Of a stretch of 64,000 nt of DNA, positions 1 through 11,623 are shown piece by piece (positions within the stretch are counted from its first letter, which is position 1; every line of letters starts with the position of its first letter). The notes under the pieces are model-generated. The model had not been told where the DNA came from, did not search any database, and saw only the letters and a program-made list of their open reading frames with translations. The position numbers and the translations under genes are program-made. Origin of the DNA: Ixodes scapularis (lineage: Eukaryota; Arthropoda; Arachnida; Ixodida; Ixodidae); the NCBI RefSeq assembly GCF_016920785.2, contig NW_024609836.1, positions 13,134,768-13,198,767 on the forward strand, written 5' to 3'.

Positions 1-475
1 GTTCGCCCGCCCACGTCTGGCTGTGCGTGGCTTTCCCGTGTCTGGGGAAAAGGGAATCCTGGTGGTTGAGCCGAGCCCGGGGCAGGTTTGGACCCTTCGG
101 GGCCCCCCGGGCGAGGCAATACACCACTTCGGCCCCCGCTTCTCATAGACGGGAGTCCTGGTAAGGCCCGGCCAGGATGATTCAGTCTAGTCGCCACTTC
201 TTCTACTATCCCCTCCTTTCTTTCATCTTTGTCTTCTCCTTCTTTTCACTCTTCTCATTTCTCTTCTTTCCTTTTCAACTCCTTTGGCGGCAAGGGCTAA
301 CCTTGGGTGGTGACAGATACTCTCGTCCAGATCCACACTTGGTTATAGTTTCTGGGTAGCGCTAATAGAGTAATGCTTCCAGCAAAGCCATATTTGTTAT
401 GGGGTGTTACCTATTCCCTCGTTGGGCTCCGTGGTGGGCAGCGCGCCACAGATTCTGAACACCCTTTGCCTTTTT
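1..475 (+). other. 5' UTR of LINE A
   Basis: Untranslated leader of element A, incomplete at its 5' end. It is GC-rich at first, then has a pyrimidine-rich stretch at 195-285. The same layout, reverse-complemented, lies upstream of ORF1 in element B (9069-9540). No separate gene is visible here. Confidence 0.75.
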
Positions 476-1765
476 ATGGCTCCCCTCTCTTCTAAACCCC
501 GAGCAGAGCGACCCCCCAAAAGGGTTCGCCCCGCTCCCCCTACTTTTGAAAAAGCCAAAGAACCCGACACCTTTTCACGATTTCTTGTACTTCATGCTGC
601 GAACGACTCTCTACCGTTATCAAAGATGTCACCTTTCCTTGTCTCTAAGGTCCTAGAGCAGACGATCGGAAAGAATTAAAAGGCAAAAAAACTTGCTGGA
701 GACCTCCTCGTTGAGGTAGAAAACAAAACTCAAAGCACAGCATTACTGAAGTTGACTAGCTTAGGCGAACACCAAGTTTGTGTGACCCCGCACCGGACTT
801 TGAATACTGTCCGCGGCGTCATCTCTGAGGATGACCTCCTTCAGTGTGCTGAAGAAGAAATCCTTGAAGGGCTGCGTCGGAGTGCTGTTGTGGCCGTGCG
901 GCGAATCACGCTACGACGAGACGGACAGAAGATACCAACCCGACACCTAGTCCTGACTTTTGAACTCCACTCTCTGCCTTCCACCGTGAAGGCAGGGTAT
1001 CTAAACTGCAGAGTTCGTCCTTTCGTTCCAAACCCACAGCGGTGCTTTCGTTGCCAGCGTTTTGGGCATGGCTCCCGAAACTGCCGCGGCCGAGAAACTT
1101 GTGCGAAATGTAGTGCCCCTGACCACGTCGCTGACATATGTGAAAACGACCATAAATGCATAAACTGTGGCGGACCACACCCCGCAATATCACGCACATG
1201 TCCGAAATGGAAGGAAGAAAAGGAGATAATTAGATTTAAGGTCAAACACAATCTCAGCTACCAAGACGCTAGAGAACAGCTTGCCTTCAAGGTAAGGGGT
1301 TCATATGCCGAGGCAGTGCGAAGGGGACCCCCACTGTCTATGGCATCCGTGGAGACGCAGACTTCCCCGGAAGACATGTCACCTCCACAAGGGTCCTTTT
1401 ACGTACGTCCGAAGACAGTGGGCAACCCACTGCCTTCATGCTCCAATGAGTGTATTGCACCCTCCAAGGAGCCAGACGTGTCGTTACCGGCACTAGCTGG
1501 CCCTTCTGGCCGGGGTCGGGGGCTGCCTCCCCGTGCCTCTGGCAGCTCTTCAAAGCCTGGGCGGTCAGATTCACCTCTACCGCCCAAAGGACCCAAGGTC
1601 TCATTGGATGAGAAGAAGGATGTGAGCGTCCCACTCTCCGATGAGGACCTTCCTCTCTCTCAAACAGGCTCTGTTTCCTCGGCCTCCTGCGAGGCTGGAG
1701 GACGGCCTAAAGACACTGCAAAAAAGAAGACCATCCCACGGATTGTGGCACCAAAAGACACATAA
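476..1765 (+). pseudogene. LINE A ORF1, gag-like nucleic-acid-binding protein
   Basis: ORF1p of an I-clade LINE, expected to bind element RNA in the RNP. I chose the ATG at 476 because the first residues then align with the basic N-terminus of the B copy (rich in RPPKR). An in-frame TAA at 677-679 breaks it after about 67 residues; the same frame then stays open to 1765. The central part carries three CCHC zinc knuckles in a row (roughly 1053-1200: CFRCQRFGHGSRNC, CAKC..., CINC...). The C-terminal third is Pro/Ser-rich and low in complexity. About 60 bases separate it from ORF2. The family assignment is by similarity to the intact copy at 7659-9068. Confidence 0.85.
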
Positions 1766-1825
1766 ACTACATTTCACAATTTTTGCGTAAAACACTTATT
1801 GAGGCGTTTCCTTTATTGAAGATAA

Positions 1826-3707
1826 ATGTATTTCTTCCTTCAGTGGAACTGTAGAGGCCTCCTGTCTAACTACGATGATGTGAGCGATCTTTTAGAGGAT
1901 CACCGGCCCATTGCATGTTGCTTACAGGAAACGCACCTAAAAACCACCCACACCAATGTTTTAAAACACTTCCAGGTGTTTCGTAGGGACCGTACACATG
2001 CAGCTCACGCAGCTGGAGGTGTTGCGGTGGTTGTCCAACGTTCAATTCCTTCTAACGAGGTAGCCCTGCAGACTTCACTTGAGGCGGTGGCAACACGTAT
2101 TTTGTTAGATCGAATAATTAAAGTCTGCTCATTGTATGTACCTCCCAATTATCAGTTACATATGGAGGAGCTAGAAGACCTTGTTAATCAACTTCCTTCA
2201 CCTATTTTACATTTAAGAGATTTTAATGCACACAATCCCCTGTGGGGTAGTGACAGACGGGATTCTAGAGGGGCCCTTGTTGAACGTTTTTTTTGCTTTT
2301 TGCGGGATTGCGCCTGCTGAACACAAATGAATCTACATATTTTAGCTCAGCGAAACACACTTTCACTTCCATTGACCTATCTATTTGTCACCCATCATTA
2401 TTCCCATTGCTTTCATGGAAGGTCATACCGAATCCTCACGGAAGTGACCACTTTCCCATCATCTTAGAATTTAACCATCTCCTTATGACCGTCCCAACAC
2501 GCTGTCCTCGTTGGAAATTCGAAAATGCCAACTGGCCTACCTTTAAAGAATCATCTCTTTTTGCATGCACATCACTTGACGATCTCGATATCAATAAAGC
2601 CACTCAACATATCACTCAGCACATTTTACAAGCTGCCATTCTCTCCATCCCCATGACGTCCTCGCCTCTGCCCAGGAGACCAAAGCCCTGGTGGAACAAA
2701 GATTGCCGTTTGGCCAAAAACGAACAAGATCGAGCGTGGGGTATATTTAGGCGCTACCCTACAACACACAATCTTATTGAATTTAAGAGAAAAAGGTCCC
2801 AGGCGAGGTGGATTAGAAGGCAAGCTAAGAAAAAAAGTTTTAAAGGGTACGCTTCTTCAATTAACAGCACTGTATCTGCGAAGGAAGTCTGGGATCGCGT
2901 ACATAAAACTGACGGCTCTTACCGGGCATTCACTGTCCCACTCTTGAGTCGGAATGGAGTTTGTTCTGCAAGCCTTGAGGAACAGGCCAACATCCTCGGT
3001 GAACACTTCGAGTATGTCTCCAGTTCGGAACATTACACCCTAACGTTCCAGCGATACAAGATCAATGCAGAAAAAAAAGCTGTTATCACATCAGGTGGCA
3101 TGCACGAACCCTACAACACTCTATTTACGTTATACGAACTTCAAGTGGCACTTCTTTGTTCCAAACAAACTGCCCCTGGACCAGATGGTATTCATTATAA
3201 AATGCTCGAACATCTTCATCCATCCACTATGGAGCTAATTTTGTACCTTTTTAATAGAGTTTGGCTCGAGGGCCACTTTCCATCCTCCTGGAAGACCGCT
3301 GTGGTTGTACCAGTGCTGAAGCCCGGCAAAGATCCCTCTTGTGCATCTAGCTACAGACCAATAGCTCTGACTAGCTGTCTTTCCAAGACATTAGAAAGGA
3401 TGATTAACAAGAGACTCATGTTTTTTCTAGAACGAAACAGCTGCCTTGATAAGTTCCAGTGTGGCTGTCGGTCAGCACGGTCCACTGACGATCATCTCGT
3501 CCGCTTTGAGACCTTCGTACGTGAGGCGTTTGTCAACAGACAACAGTGTCTCTCCATCTTCTTTGATTTGGAAAAAGCATACGACACAGCCTGGCGTTAC
3601 GGCATTCTGCAAGATTTATTCGATCTTGGTTTCCGTGGCCGAATGTTGAGTGCTATACAGAGTTACCTGCAGCACCGTACGTTCCGCGTGAGGCTGGGAA
3701 AAACTCT
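1826..3707 (+). pseudogene. LINE A ORF2, 5' part: endonuclease and RT N-terminal half
   Basis: The ORF begins at ATG 1826 with the apurinic endonuclease motif QWNCRGL, then QETHL (catalytic Glu) and a DFNAHNPLWGS motif. A frameshift occurs near 2290 in a T-run, after which the frame continues through SDHFPI (catalytic His) into the reverse transcriptase (SYRPIALTS, FFDLEKAYDTAW). The usual Gly before DFNAHN is Arg here. The frame stops being LINE sequence at 3707, where element B begins; the remaining RT, RNase H and C-terminal zinc motif are at 9621-11460. The protein would nick target DNA and prime reverse transcription. Confidence 0.9.
3697..3707. repeat. Target-site duplication of element B, left copy
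   Basis: GGAAAAACTCT occurs here and again at 9610-9620, exactly flanking element B. Removing B and one copy restores the ORF2 reading frame of element A through the RT domain. Confidence 0.95.
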
Positions 3708-3736
3708 AGTAGTAGTAGTAGTAGATTAGGGTTTTG

Positions 3737-3769
3737 TGGCGCAAAAGCAACTAAGGCTATGATGCGCCA
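3737..3769 (-). promoter_or_regulatory. 3' terminal stem-loop of LINE B
   Basis: Stem TGGCGCA/TGCGCCA with a loop containing AGCCTTAGTTGC in sense. It sits about 25-30 bases from the simple-repeat tail. The same structure occurs at 11591-11623, 44225-44257 and 63006-63038. Inference: a 3' recognition structure for the element RT. Confidence 0.6.
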
Positions 3770-3875
3770 AGAAGTGATACTATTGCAGAAGAGGGTTTTG
3801 AAAAAAAAAAGCTTTAGTAGTTGGTAATTTCAAAAATGTATAAAATAGGACTAGGACCTTATATTATATATAATG

Positions 3876-6800
3876 CTACAATTTGTGTAAAATATCAATA
3901 CTTTTTAAAAACTTAAAAACCTGGGTGGGTGGGAGTAGTGGCTCATTTCCAAGCAGCACACATAGATGTAGAGGAATATGCTCTTTGTAGAGCTGGGAGA
4001 AGTAATGGCGGCGTTTATCATCATGCGCAGGGCATTCGAGAAGGATATGCAAGACACTTAAAGGTTGTTGGCAATGCTCACATTCCGGAGGGTCCTCCCC
4101 ACGCAAAAGGTGTTCATGCGTCAGCCGCGTGTGCCCAATGCGTAGGCGACAGAGGACTACCTCATAGAACCTGTCTCTGTGCCTAGCACTCTCCCATTCA
4201 CCAAGAAAAGGCTTAACCATGTGCAGCTTGTTGGACACCTGTAGGCTCCATTCTGTTTGCCATTGAGCTTTAAGATGACATTTGACTAGGGCACAGTAAT
4301 CTCTAAATGGGATACCACTAATGTCCACAGTACGAGTGCCACAAGTGCCCGCAGCACAATCTACCTCTTCATTCCCTGGGATTCCGACATGGCTCGGCAC
4401 CCAGCAGAATAGAACATCACATCCCTTCCTGGTAGCTGCTACTATTTTGCTTTGTAATAAAACAATGAGTGCATTCTTTGGGGTTTCAAGTGAAATCAGA
4501 GCCCGTAACGCACTCAACGAATCTGTATATACAACTGACCGGGAGTTACGTGTTTGGATGATGTGATCTATTGCAAGCAGAAGGCCGCACAGTTCAGCAG
4601 TGAAAACTGTCGCGAACGAATTTAGCCTACGAGCACTTCTTACTGATGGGCCGATCATGGCACAGCCAACAAATGATTCCGTTTTTGTGCCGTCTGTGTA
4701 ATAGTGTGAATGAGAATCATGCTGCTTCTGGAGTTCGTAAAATTCTTGTCGCATGACCTCGGATGGGGTATCCTTTTTATTAAACTTTGTTAGTGACAAA
4801 TCGCAACGTATGCAGCTGAAATCCCATGGTGCCACCGTTTTTGGAACTGCGGCAACTGAAAGCTTACTGTCTATCCCAACTGACTCTGCCACATTCCTAT
4901 TTCTCATCGCGAATGGAGGGATAATGCTAGGCTTGTTTTCGAATGTCCTTTGATATTTCGTGCCCTCCACTGCCTCCCGGGCTGGATGCTGAGCGACTGA
5001 TCGTATTCTTAATGAATACATAAATCCTAAGAAGAATCGGCGTCTGTCAAGGGACATCTCATTTCCCTCAGCGTAGAGACTGAGCACAGGCGACGTTCTG
5101 AAGGCACCTATTGCCAAGCGAAGTCCCTGATGATGGATGGGATCAAGTGCCTTAAGAGCTGATGGCCTAGCAGATCCGTACACAAAGCTGCCATAGTCCA
5201 GGCGTGAGCGGATTACCGAGCGATAGATTCGCAAAAGACATAGGCGGTCAGAGCCCCATGTTTTGTGGGACAAGACTTTAAGGAGGTTCAGTGATTTCTG
5301 GCATTTTAACTTCAGACTTTTTATATGAGGCACAAACGAAAGCTTACGGTCGAAAGTGAGGCCCAGAAACTTGTGATCTACTTTCACCGGGATAGGGGTC
5401 TGTCGCATATATAGAGAAGGAACCGCAGGGACTCCCCGTATACGGGAGTAACAGACAGTAACCGTCTTTTCCGGAGAGAAACTAAAGCCGTTTTCATCCG
5501 CTCACTTTAGGAGATTGTTGATGGAAACTTGAAGCCTCCGTTCACAAATAGAAAGATTGCACGATGAAACAGAGATTTGAAGGTCATCAACATAGAGTGA
5601 GTATTGCACAGAGGAAGGTAGGGAACGGGCTATTGAGTTCATCTTTACCAAAAAGAGAGTGACGCTGAGGACTCCCCCTTGAGGGACCCCAGTCTCCTGG
5701 ACGAATTCTTTAGAGAAAGATGCTCCTAGCTTCACCAAAAAGGTTCGATTAGAAAGGTAGCTATTGATGGTAGCAAGCATCCTGCCTCGTATCCCAACTT
5801 CATGCAAATCACGGAGGATTCCATGGCGCCATGCTGTGTCATATGCCTTCTCCATATCGAAAAAAAAACTGACACGCACAACTGTCTGTTCACGTAAGCT
5901 TCATGAATTACGGTCTCAAGACGAACCAAATGGTCAACTGCAGAACGATAGGAACGAAACCCACATTGATTCCTATCCAATATGTTCTTTTTTTCTAAAT
6001 AGTGCATAAGTCTTTTGTTCACAATACGCTCAAAAGTCTTGCTCAAACAACTAGTAAGGGCGATAGGGCGATAGCTTGATGCAGAGGAAGGATTCTTACC
6101 AGGTTTTAAAATAGGAACAACCGTGGCTACTTTCCATGCCGAAGGAAATTTGCCCTCGTGCCGTATGCGATTAAAAAGGTACAGAATAAGCAATAATGTA
6201 GAAGGATGAAGGTGTGTTAACATCTGGTAGTGTATGCCATCAGGTCCTGCAGCCGAAGGCTTAGTTAAGTGAAGGACCATTTCGAGTTCACGCATCGTAA
6301 GAGGTAGATTGTAGTCTTCATGGGCGGCACCTGCAGTCTTCACAGCATGTGATTCTGTACGTGCTTTGTATGCGAGAAATGTAGATGAATAATGTTCGGA
6401 GCTCGATACAAGAGCAAAATGCTCACCGAGAAGATCCGCTTGCTCCTTTAGACTTTCCGGACAGATGCCATTGTAGGAGAGGAGTGGGACTGAGAAGGCA
6501 TGATATCTCCCTTCAATGCGATGAACTTTGTCCCAGACTTCTTTGACTGTTGCACTACTATTAATGGAAGAGGCATACTCCTGAAAGTTTTTACGCTTTG
6601 ATTGTTGTCGGATGTACCTTGCCCGAGCTTTCATTTGCTTGAAGCAGCGGAGGTTGCTTTGCGTGGGGTAACGTCGAAAGATACCCCAGGTTCTGTTTTG
6701 TTTTTTCCGTGACTCAGTACACTCTTCATTCCACCACGGCCTGGGCCGCCGCGGGAGATGCGCAGAAGTCCTAGGAATAGCAAGCTCTGCAGCTTGAAGA

Positions 6801-7597
6801 ATAAAATTACTCAGCAACTCTGTAACTTGGTCGACAGAAAGTTCATCAAGTGACGTGCATGCAAGTTGTGTCGCTTCAGTGAAAAGAGACCAATTCGCTT
6901 TCTCAAACTTCCAACGGACAGTTCGCGTTGGCATGCATTTTGGAGGAATGGTGTTCTTTAAGAAAATAGGAAAGTGATCGCTTCCATATGGGTTAGTGCC
7001 TGCTGCCCACGTAAAAGAAGTAAAAATGGATGCACTACCGATGGAAAGATCAATACATGAGGACGATAATGATGATGGGCTAAAATAGGTCGGTTCTCCA
7101 GTGTTAAAAAGGCAAAGTGCATGCGACATTAAAATTGACTCAATCATTCGACCACGGGCGTCAACGTGGTCGCTACCCCATAGACAGTTGTGGGCATTAA
7201 AATCTCCAAGTAAAAGAAAGGGCTCCGGGAGTTGGAGTAAAAGATCATTAAAATCGTTTGTCGAAAAAGTAAAAGAAGGAGGAATGTATAAGGAACAAAC
7301 AGTCACTACTTTGTGAAGGAGGAGACGCACCGCTACTGCCTCTAGCGCAGTATTAAGAGCGATTTCGGAACAGGGAAGGTGCTTTGGGACAACCACTGCA
7401 ACTCCTCCTGCAGAAATACACGCATCCTCTCGGTCTTTTCTAAAAATATGGTAGCGTCTAAGAAAGTTAGTATGCTTTGAACTGAGATGTGTTTCTTGTA
7501 AACATAAAGCCTGTGGGCGGTGTTGCTCCAGGAGGAACTCAATATCATCGAAGTTCCTCAGTAGACCTCGGCAATTCCATTGGATGATCGCCGTCAT
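3876..7597 (-). pseudogene. LINE B ORF2: endonuclease-RT-RNase H polyprotein
   Basis: Starts at ATG 7597 with the endonuclease (QWNCRGLL, QETHL, LGDFNAHNCLWGS, SDHFPI). The RT follows, with catalytic YVDD at 5583-5594 and VPQGGVLSVTLF just upstream. RNase H follows (YTDGTKTES, AELCGL, YTDSLSALR, WVPSHVGIPGNEE), then a C-terminal Cys/His motif (CEHCQQPLSVLHILLECP). Two lesions are visible: a frameshift in a homopolymer T-run near 5870 and an in-frame TGA at 5502-5504, where related copies have Trp. Otherwise the frame is open to the stop at 3876. The product would carry out target-primed reverse transcription. Confidence 0.92.
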
Positions 7598-7658
7598 TCT
7601 TTATAGAAATTTAACTATCAGAGGAGTGATAGAAAAAAGGGGTGATGTATGTGATGCT

Positions 7659-9068
7659 TCATTTAGGAGGGAAAACTGGTGTTTTCCCTTTATGTTTTGG
7701 TTTCTGGGTCTGCCACTCCATATCCTCTGGTTCTGGCTCTGGGGCAGAAAGGTCGCCTGCCTCTACAGTTTTTTCTGCTTCTAGGGACTTCTTGGCAGGC
7801 TTACCGGAGGCCTTGGAGTTGTCTACGGATCGTAAGGGCAACCTACGGCCCCTGCATTGACCTGATGGGGCAGCGGTTGACGTGCTAGGTCGGCTCGCAG
7901 TCCCGCCGGTATCGTCGGTTGCACGTGGCACGTGCTGCCTCCTAGACGGGGAAGTTCTCCCCGGGGAGGAGGAGCGAGACACTCGCTCCGTTGCCTGAGG
8001 GGAGGGACCAGGAGGCAGGGACGAAGGCGTGACCTCCGTTGCTGCTGCGGCACCTATGTCCTTGGTGCGACTAGTTGGATCTGCTGCTTTCGCAGCTGAG
8101 ATAGAATGCCCAGGAAGCGCAAGCTTCAGCCTGGGCGTAGAGGACTGCAGCGGCTTCCCATGGTCTGAAAAAGACACCTGGGTCGCCACCGATACCTTAG
8201 ACGGTGCAGGTCTTCTGCTGGACACCGCCTCGGCAAAAGAGCCTCTCTGGAAAGCAGAGAGGCGGCGCTTTGCATCCTGGTAGGAAATGTTTTCTTTCAC
8301 CTTGAGAGCAAGTATTTCTTTTTCCTTTTTAAAGTAGTTACATGATCGAGAGTAGGCAGGATGGTCGGCGTTACAGTTTGCACATTTATAGTCAAGGTTG
8401 CAGTCATCAGCGGTATGGTCAGTTCCGCTGCACCTGGCACAGGTCTCACGACCACGGCACGCTCGTGAACCATGACCGTACCGCTGGCAGCGAAAGCAGC
8501 GCAGCGGGTTCGGGACATATGGCCGCACTTTGCAATTGATGTAACCCGCCTTTACAGTAGGGGGCAGCGAGTTTTTCCCGAATGTTAGTATCACGTGTTT
8601 GGTGGGTCGTTCCTCACCATTCTTACGAATTTTAATTCGTTTTGCGGCCACGACACCTTGACTGCTTAGACCCTCCACGATTTCCTCTTCAGAACTGGTT
8701 AATAGATCATCCTCTGATATCACACCGCGAATGGTGTTCAACGTACGGTGTGCAGATGCAGTGACTTTGAGGTCATGGATCATTTTCAGATTAAGCAAAG
8801 CAGTTGCCTGATATCTTTCATGAATCTCGACAAGAAGGTCACCGGAAAAAAGCTTCTTTGCTTCATATTTTGCCCCGAGCGTGTTTTGGAGAGTTTTGGC
8901 GACAAGGAATGGAGATAGTTTTGACAGCGGCTTAGAAGTGCCGTCGGAGTGTAAGACGAAAAATCTTGTAAAGTGGTCTTCTGAGTTGTCTTGTTTTAGA
9001 AATGTTGAAAGTGCTTCGGTCCGGCCTCTTTTCGGAGGCCGATCAGGTTGTTTCAGCTTGGAACCCAT
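7659..9068 (-). CDS. LINE B ORF1, intact gag-like protein (469 aa)
   Basis: Uninterrupted 469-residue ORF starting at ATG 9068. The N-terminus is basic (PPKRGR near residue 12). Residues 190-243 hold three consecutive CCHC knuckles (191-204, 210-223, 229-243) preceded by the conserved KVRPYVPNP. The last 180 residues are Ser/Pro/Arg-rich and probably disordered. Its role in the family is RNA binding and RNP assembly. It lies 61 bases upstream of ORF2 in sense. It is the only undamaged LINE protein in the window, so it could still be translated if transcribed and act in trans. Confidence 0.9.
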   Translation of the reverse strand: MGSKLKQPDRPPKRGRTEALSTFLKQDNSEDHFTRFFVLHSDGTSKPLSKLSPFLVAKTLQNTLGAKYEAKKLFSGDLLVEIHERYQATALLNLKMIHDLKVTASAHRTLNTIRGVISEDDLLTSSEEEIVEGLSSQGVVAAKRIKIRKNGEERPTKHVILTFGKNSLPPTVKAGYINCKVRPYVPNPLRCFRCQRYGHGSRACRGRETCARCSGTDHTADDCNLDYKCANCNADHPAYSRSCNYFKKEKEILALKVKENISYQDAKRRLSAFQRGSFAEAVSSRRPAPSKVSVATQVSFSDHGKPLQSSTPRLKLALPGHSISAAKAADPTSRTKDIGAAAATEVTPSSLPPGPSPQATERVSRSSSPGRTSPSRRQHVPRATDDTGGTASRPSTSTAAPSGQCRGRRLPLRSVDNSKASGKPAKKSLEAEKTVEAGDLSAPEPEPEDMEWQTQKPKHKGKTPVFPPK

Positions 9069-9609
9069 AAGAGGGGAATGGTGTTCGGAAACTGTGGTGC
9101 ACCGCCCACCACCGAGCCCAACAAGGGAATAGGTAACGCTTCATAACAAGATGGGCTTGGCTGAAGACGTTACTCTATTAGTGCTGCCCAGTCTCTATAA
9201 CCAAGTGTGGTTTTGGACAAGAGGTCTTTCGCCACCCAAGGTTAGCCCTTGCCGCCAAAGGAGTTGAAAAAGGAAAGAAGAGGAATGAGAAGAGTGAAAA
9301 GGAGGAGCAGACAAGGGTGAAAGTAGAGAGGGGATAGTAGAAGTGGCGACTAGACTGAATCATCCTGGCCGGGCCTTACCAGGACTCCCGTCTATGAGAA
9401 GCGGGGGCCGAAGTGGTGTATTGCCTCGCCCGGGGGGCCCCGAAGGGTCCAAACCTACCCCGGGCTTGGCTCAACCACCAGGATGCCCTTTTCCCCAGAC
9501 ACGGGAAAGCCACGCACAGTCAGACGTGGGCGGGCGAACCCGCATGGCTCGGGGTCCGTGGAGACGCCACTCTCCAAACACCTGCTTTCACAGGTGCCCC
9601 CTGCGGGGA
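9069..9609 (-). promoter_or_regulatory. 5' UTR and probable internal promoter region of LINE B
   Basis: The sense 5' end folds into short hairpins: CACCTG...CAGGTG and GGAGA...TCTCC within the first 60 bases. The same 5' module occurs in element D at 50034-50094. LINEs of this type usually carry an internal promoter here; that role is inferred from position only. Confidence 0.5.
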
Positions 9610-9620
9610 GGAAAAACTCT
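9610..9620. repeat. Target-site duplication of element B, right copy
   Basis: GGAAAAACTCT, identical to 3697-3707. Element A ORF2 resumes directly after it. Confidence 0.95.
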
Positions 9621-11460
9621 CTCTAGGGAGTTTTTACAGGAGAATGGAGTCCCTCAGGGGGGTGTACTGAGTGTCACTCTTTTTATCGTCAAACTTAATT
9701 CCATTGGCCGTGTAATTCCTCCTTCGGTGCAATATTCCTTATATATTGATGATCTCCAGATCTCCGTTTCATCCTGTAATCTCTCAATTTGTGAATGTCG
9801 CATTTAACTTGCGATCAATAATTTGGTCAGATGGGCCGATACGAATGGGTTTAAATTTTCTCCCGAAAAAACAGCTTGTGTCAACTTTTCTCGTCGACGT
9901 GGTGCTCTTCAGGAACCGTCTTTGAACATGTATGGTTCTCCTATTGTTGTAAAAAATGAGCACAAGTTTTTGGGCCTTGTGTTCGATTCCAAGTTGACTT
10001 TCGTTCCACACATTAAGAGATTAAAACTCAAGTGCCTTAAATCTCTAAACAACCTTAAGGTCTTGTCACATGCATCATGGGGCTCTGACCGACTGTGTCT
10101 GCTGCGTATCTATCACTCAGTCATTCGCTCTCAGCTTGATTATGGTTGTATTGTCTATAACTCTGCTCGGGCATCAGTTCTAAAGATGTTAGATCCTATT
10201 CATCATCAAGGACTGCGACTGGCTACTGGTGCATTTCGTACCTCCCCAGTGCTTAGCCTTTACGCGGAAGCAAACGAATTGTCCCTTGAGTATAGGAGGT
10301 TTTCCCTGGGTTTTATGTACTCTGTCAGGGTTCGCTCGGTCGCGGAGCACCCCGTTCGAGATAATATTGAGACGATCAAGTTCCAGCGCACATTTGAAAA
10401 CAAACCTTCCACAGTCCCCCCTTTTTTTATGAGGAATAATACTGCAGCACAATCCGCTGGGATGGATGCAAAGCCTCAGTTGGTCCAATACCCTCCGGAT
10501 ATAGCTCCATGGAACAACTGCCAGATACATTGCGACCTTACACTGACCAAGTATAACAAAAAGAATGTTCCACAGGAAGTCATAAGGCAGGACTTCTTTG
10601 AGTTTCAGACCAAATATCACGAGTATGCCAGTTTTTATACAGACGGGACAAAAAAAGACTCCGTAGTAGGCTGTGCTATGGTGGGACCATCGGTAAATCA
10701 GGTGAAGAGAATAAATTCAAAAGCCTCTATACAAACAGCAGAGCTTTATGGTTTGCTGCTGGCTGTTGATTACATAATAAAAAAACGCCTTTCTCACGCT
10801 GTAATCTACACCGACTCTTTAAGCTCTCTGAAGGCTGTCGCATCAATGAACCGTGTAAAAAACCCACTGGTTTCCGAGTTAAAGTACAAGATAATCCTGG
10901 CTGCAACGAAAAATTTTGACATAGTCTTATGCTGGGTTCCTAATTATGTTGGCATTCCTGGAAATGAAGCAGCTGATAGTGCAGCCAGTTCTGCTAATGA
11001 TAGAGAAATTGACACACACCAAATACCTTACAAAGATTACCACAATTCTCTGAAACGTTCCATCAAAGCAAAGTGGCAGCTGCAGTGGAACGGCGAAACC
11101 GGCAACAAACTACATGCAATCAAACCTCTTCTAGGCGAGTGGGAGAGCGCCCGACATCGGGAGCGCTTCTATGAAGTCGTACTGTGTAGGCTACGAATCG
11201 GTTATACTCGTCTTACACATGGACACCTCTTGAGCGGGGAGGATGCCCCTGAATGTGTGCACTGCAACCTACCTCTAAGTATTATGCACATACTCATTGA
11301 ATGCCCCATGTATGACCAATGCCGGTATAAACACTACTCACTGCTTTATAAAGAACACATTCCACTACACCTTGTCCTACTACTAGGTGACGAGCCGCTC
11401 ATTCCATATAGTTGTGTCTTTAATTTCCTCACAGATATCGGCCTTCTACACCGACTGTGA
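9621..11460 (+). pseudogene. LINE A ORF2, 3' part: RT core, RNase H, C-terminal zinc motif
   Basis: Continuation of the ORF2 that stops at 3707. It enters with SREFLQENGVPQGG and carries the RT catalytic YIDD at 9742-9753. An in-frame TAA at 9805-9807 breaks the frame, which is otherwise the same to 11460. RNase H motifs are visible (FYTDGTKKDS, AELYGLL, YTDSLSSL, WVPNYVGIPGNE). In this copy the usual SHVG of the fourth motif reads NYVG, losing the conserved His. The C-terminal CVHCNLPLSIMHILIECP motif is intact. Confidence 0.92.
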
Positions 11461-11590
11461 TTTTACTTTCCATTTTAAACTCATTGTCATATTGTTTACA
11501 CTTATACACATTCATGTTCATGGTTTTATCATATATTTCGCTACTATAGCTCTTTCCTCTTCTTAAACCCGAATTACAATAGTCTAAGCT

Positions 11591-11623
11591 TGGCGCAATA
11601 TAGCCTTAGTTGCTGATGCGCCA
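11591..11623 (+). promoter_or_regulatory. 3' terminal stem-loop of LINE A
   Basis: TGGCGCA (11591-11597) pairs with TGCGCCA (11617-11623). A tail of CAAT repeats follows at 11632-11652. Matches the structure in elements B, D and E. Confidence 0.6.

Larger units (their letters stand above)
3708..9609 (-). mobile_element. I-clade non-LTR retrotransposon B, full-length (5.9 kb)
   Basis: Full-length LINE on the minus strand inserted into ORF2 of element A. Its 5' end is at 9609 (GC-rich, sense start CCCCGCAGGGGG) and its 3' end at 3708, with a short run of CTA trinucleotides as tail. Flanking 11-bp duplications are at 3697-3707 and 9610-9620. Order in sense: 5' UTR (9609-9069), ORF1 (9068-7659), ORF2 (7597-3876), 3' UTR with stem-loop at 3738-3768. 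ORF1 is intact; ORF2 has one frameshift and one stop. It is probably younger than A, from both nesting and decay. Confidence 0.95.

Noticed and set aside
404..475. Extended N-terminus of LINE A ORF1 from an upstream non-ATG codon
   Set aside because: Comparison with LINE B and D places the start at the ATG followed by the RPPKR region; the upstream part is UTR.
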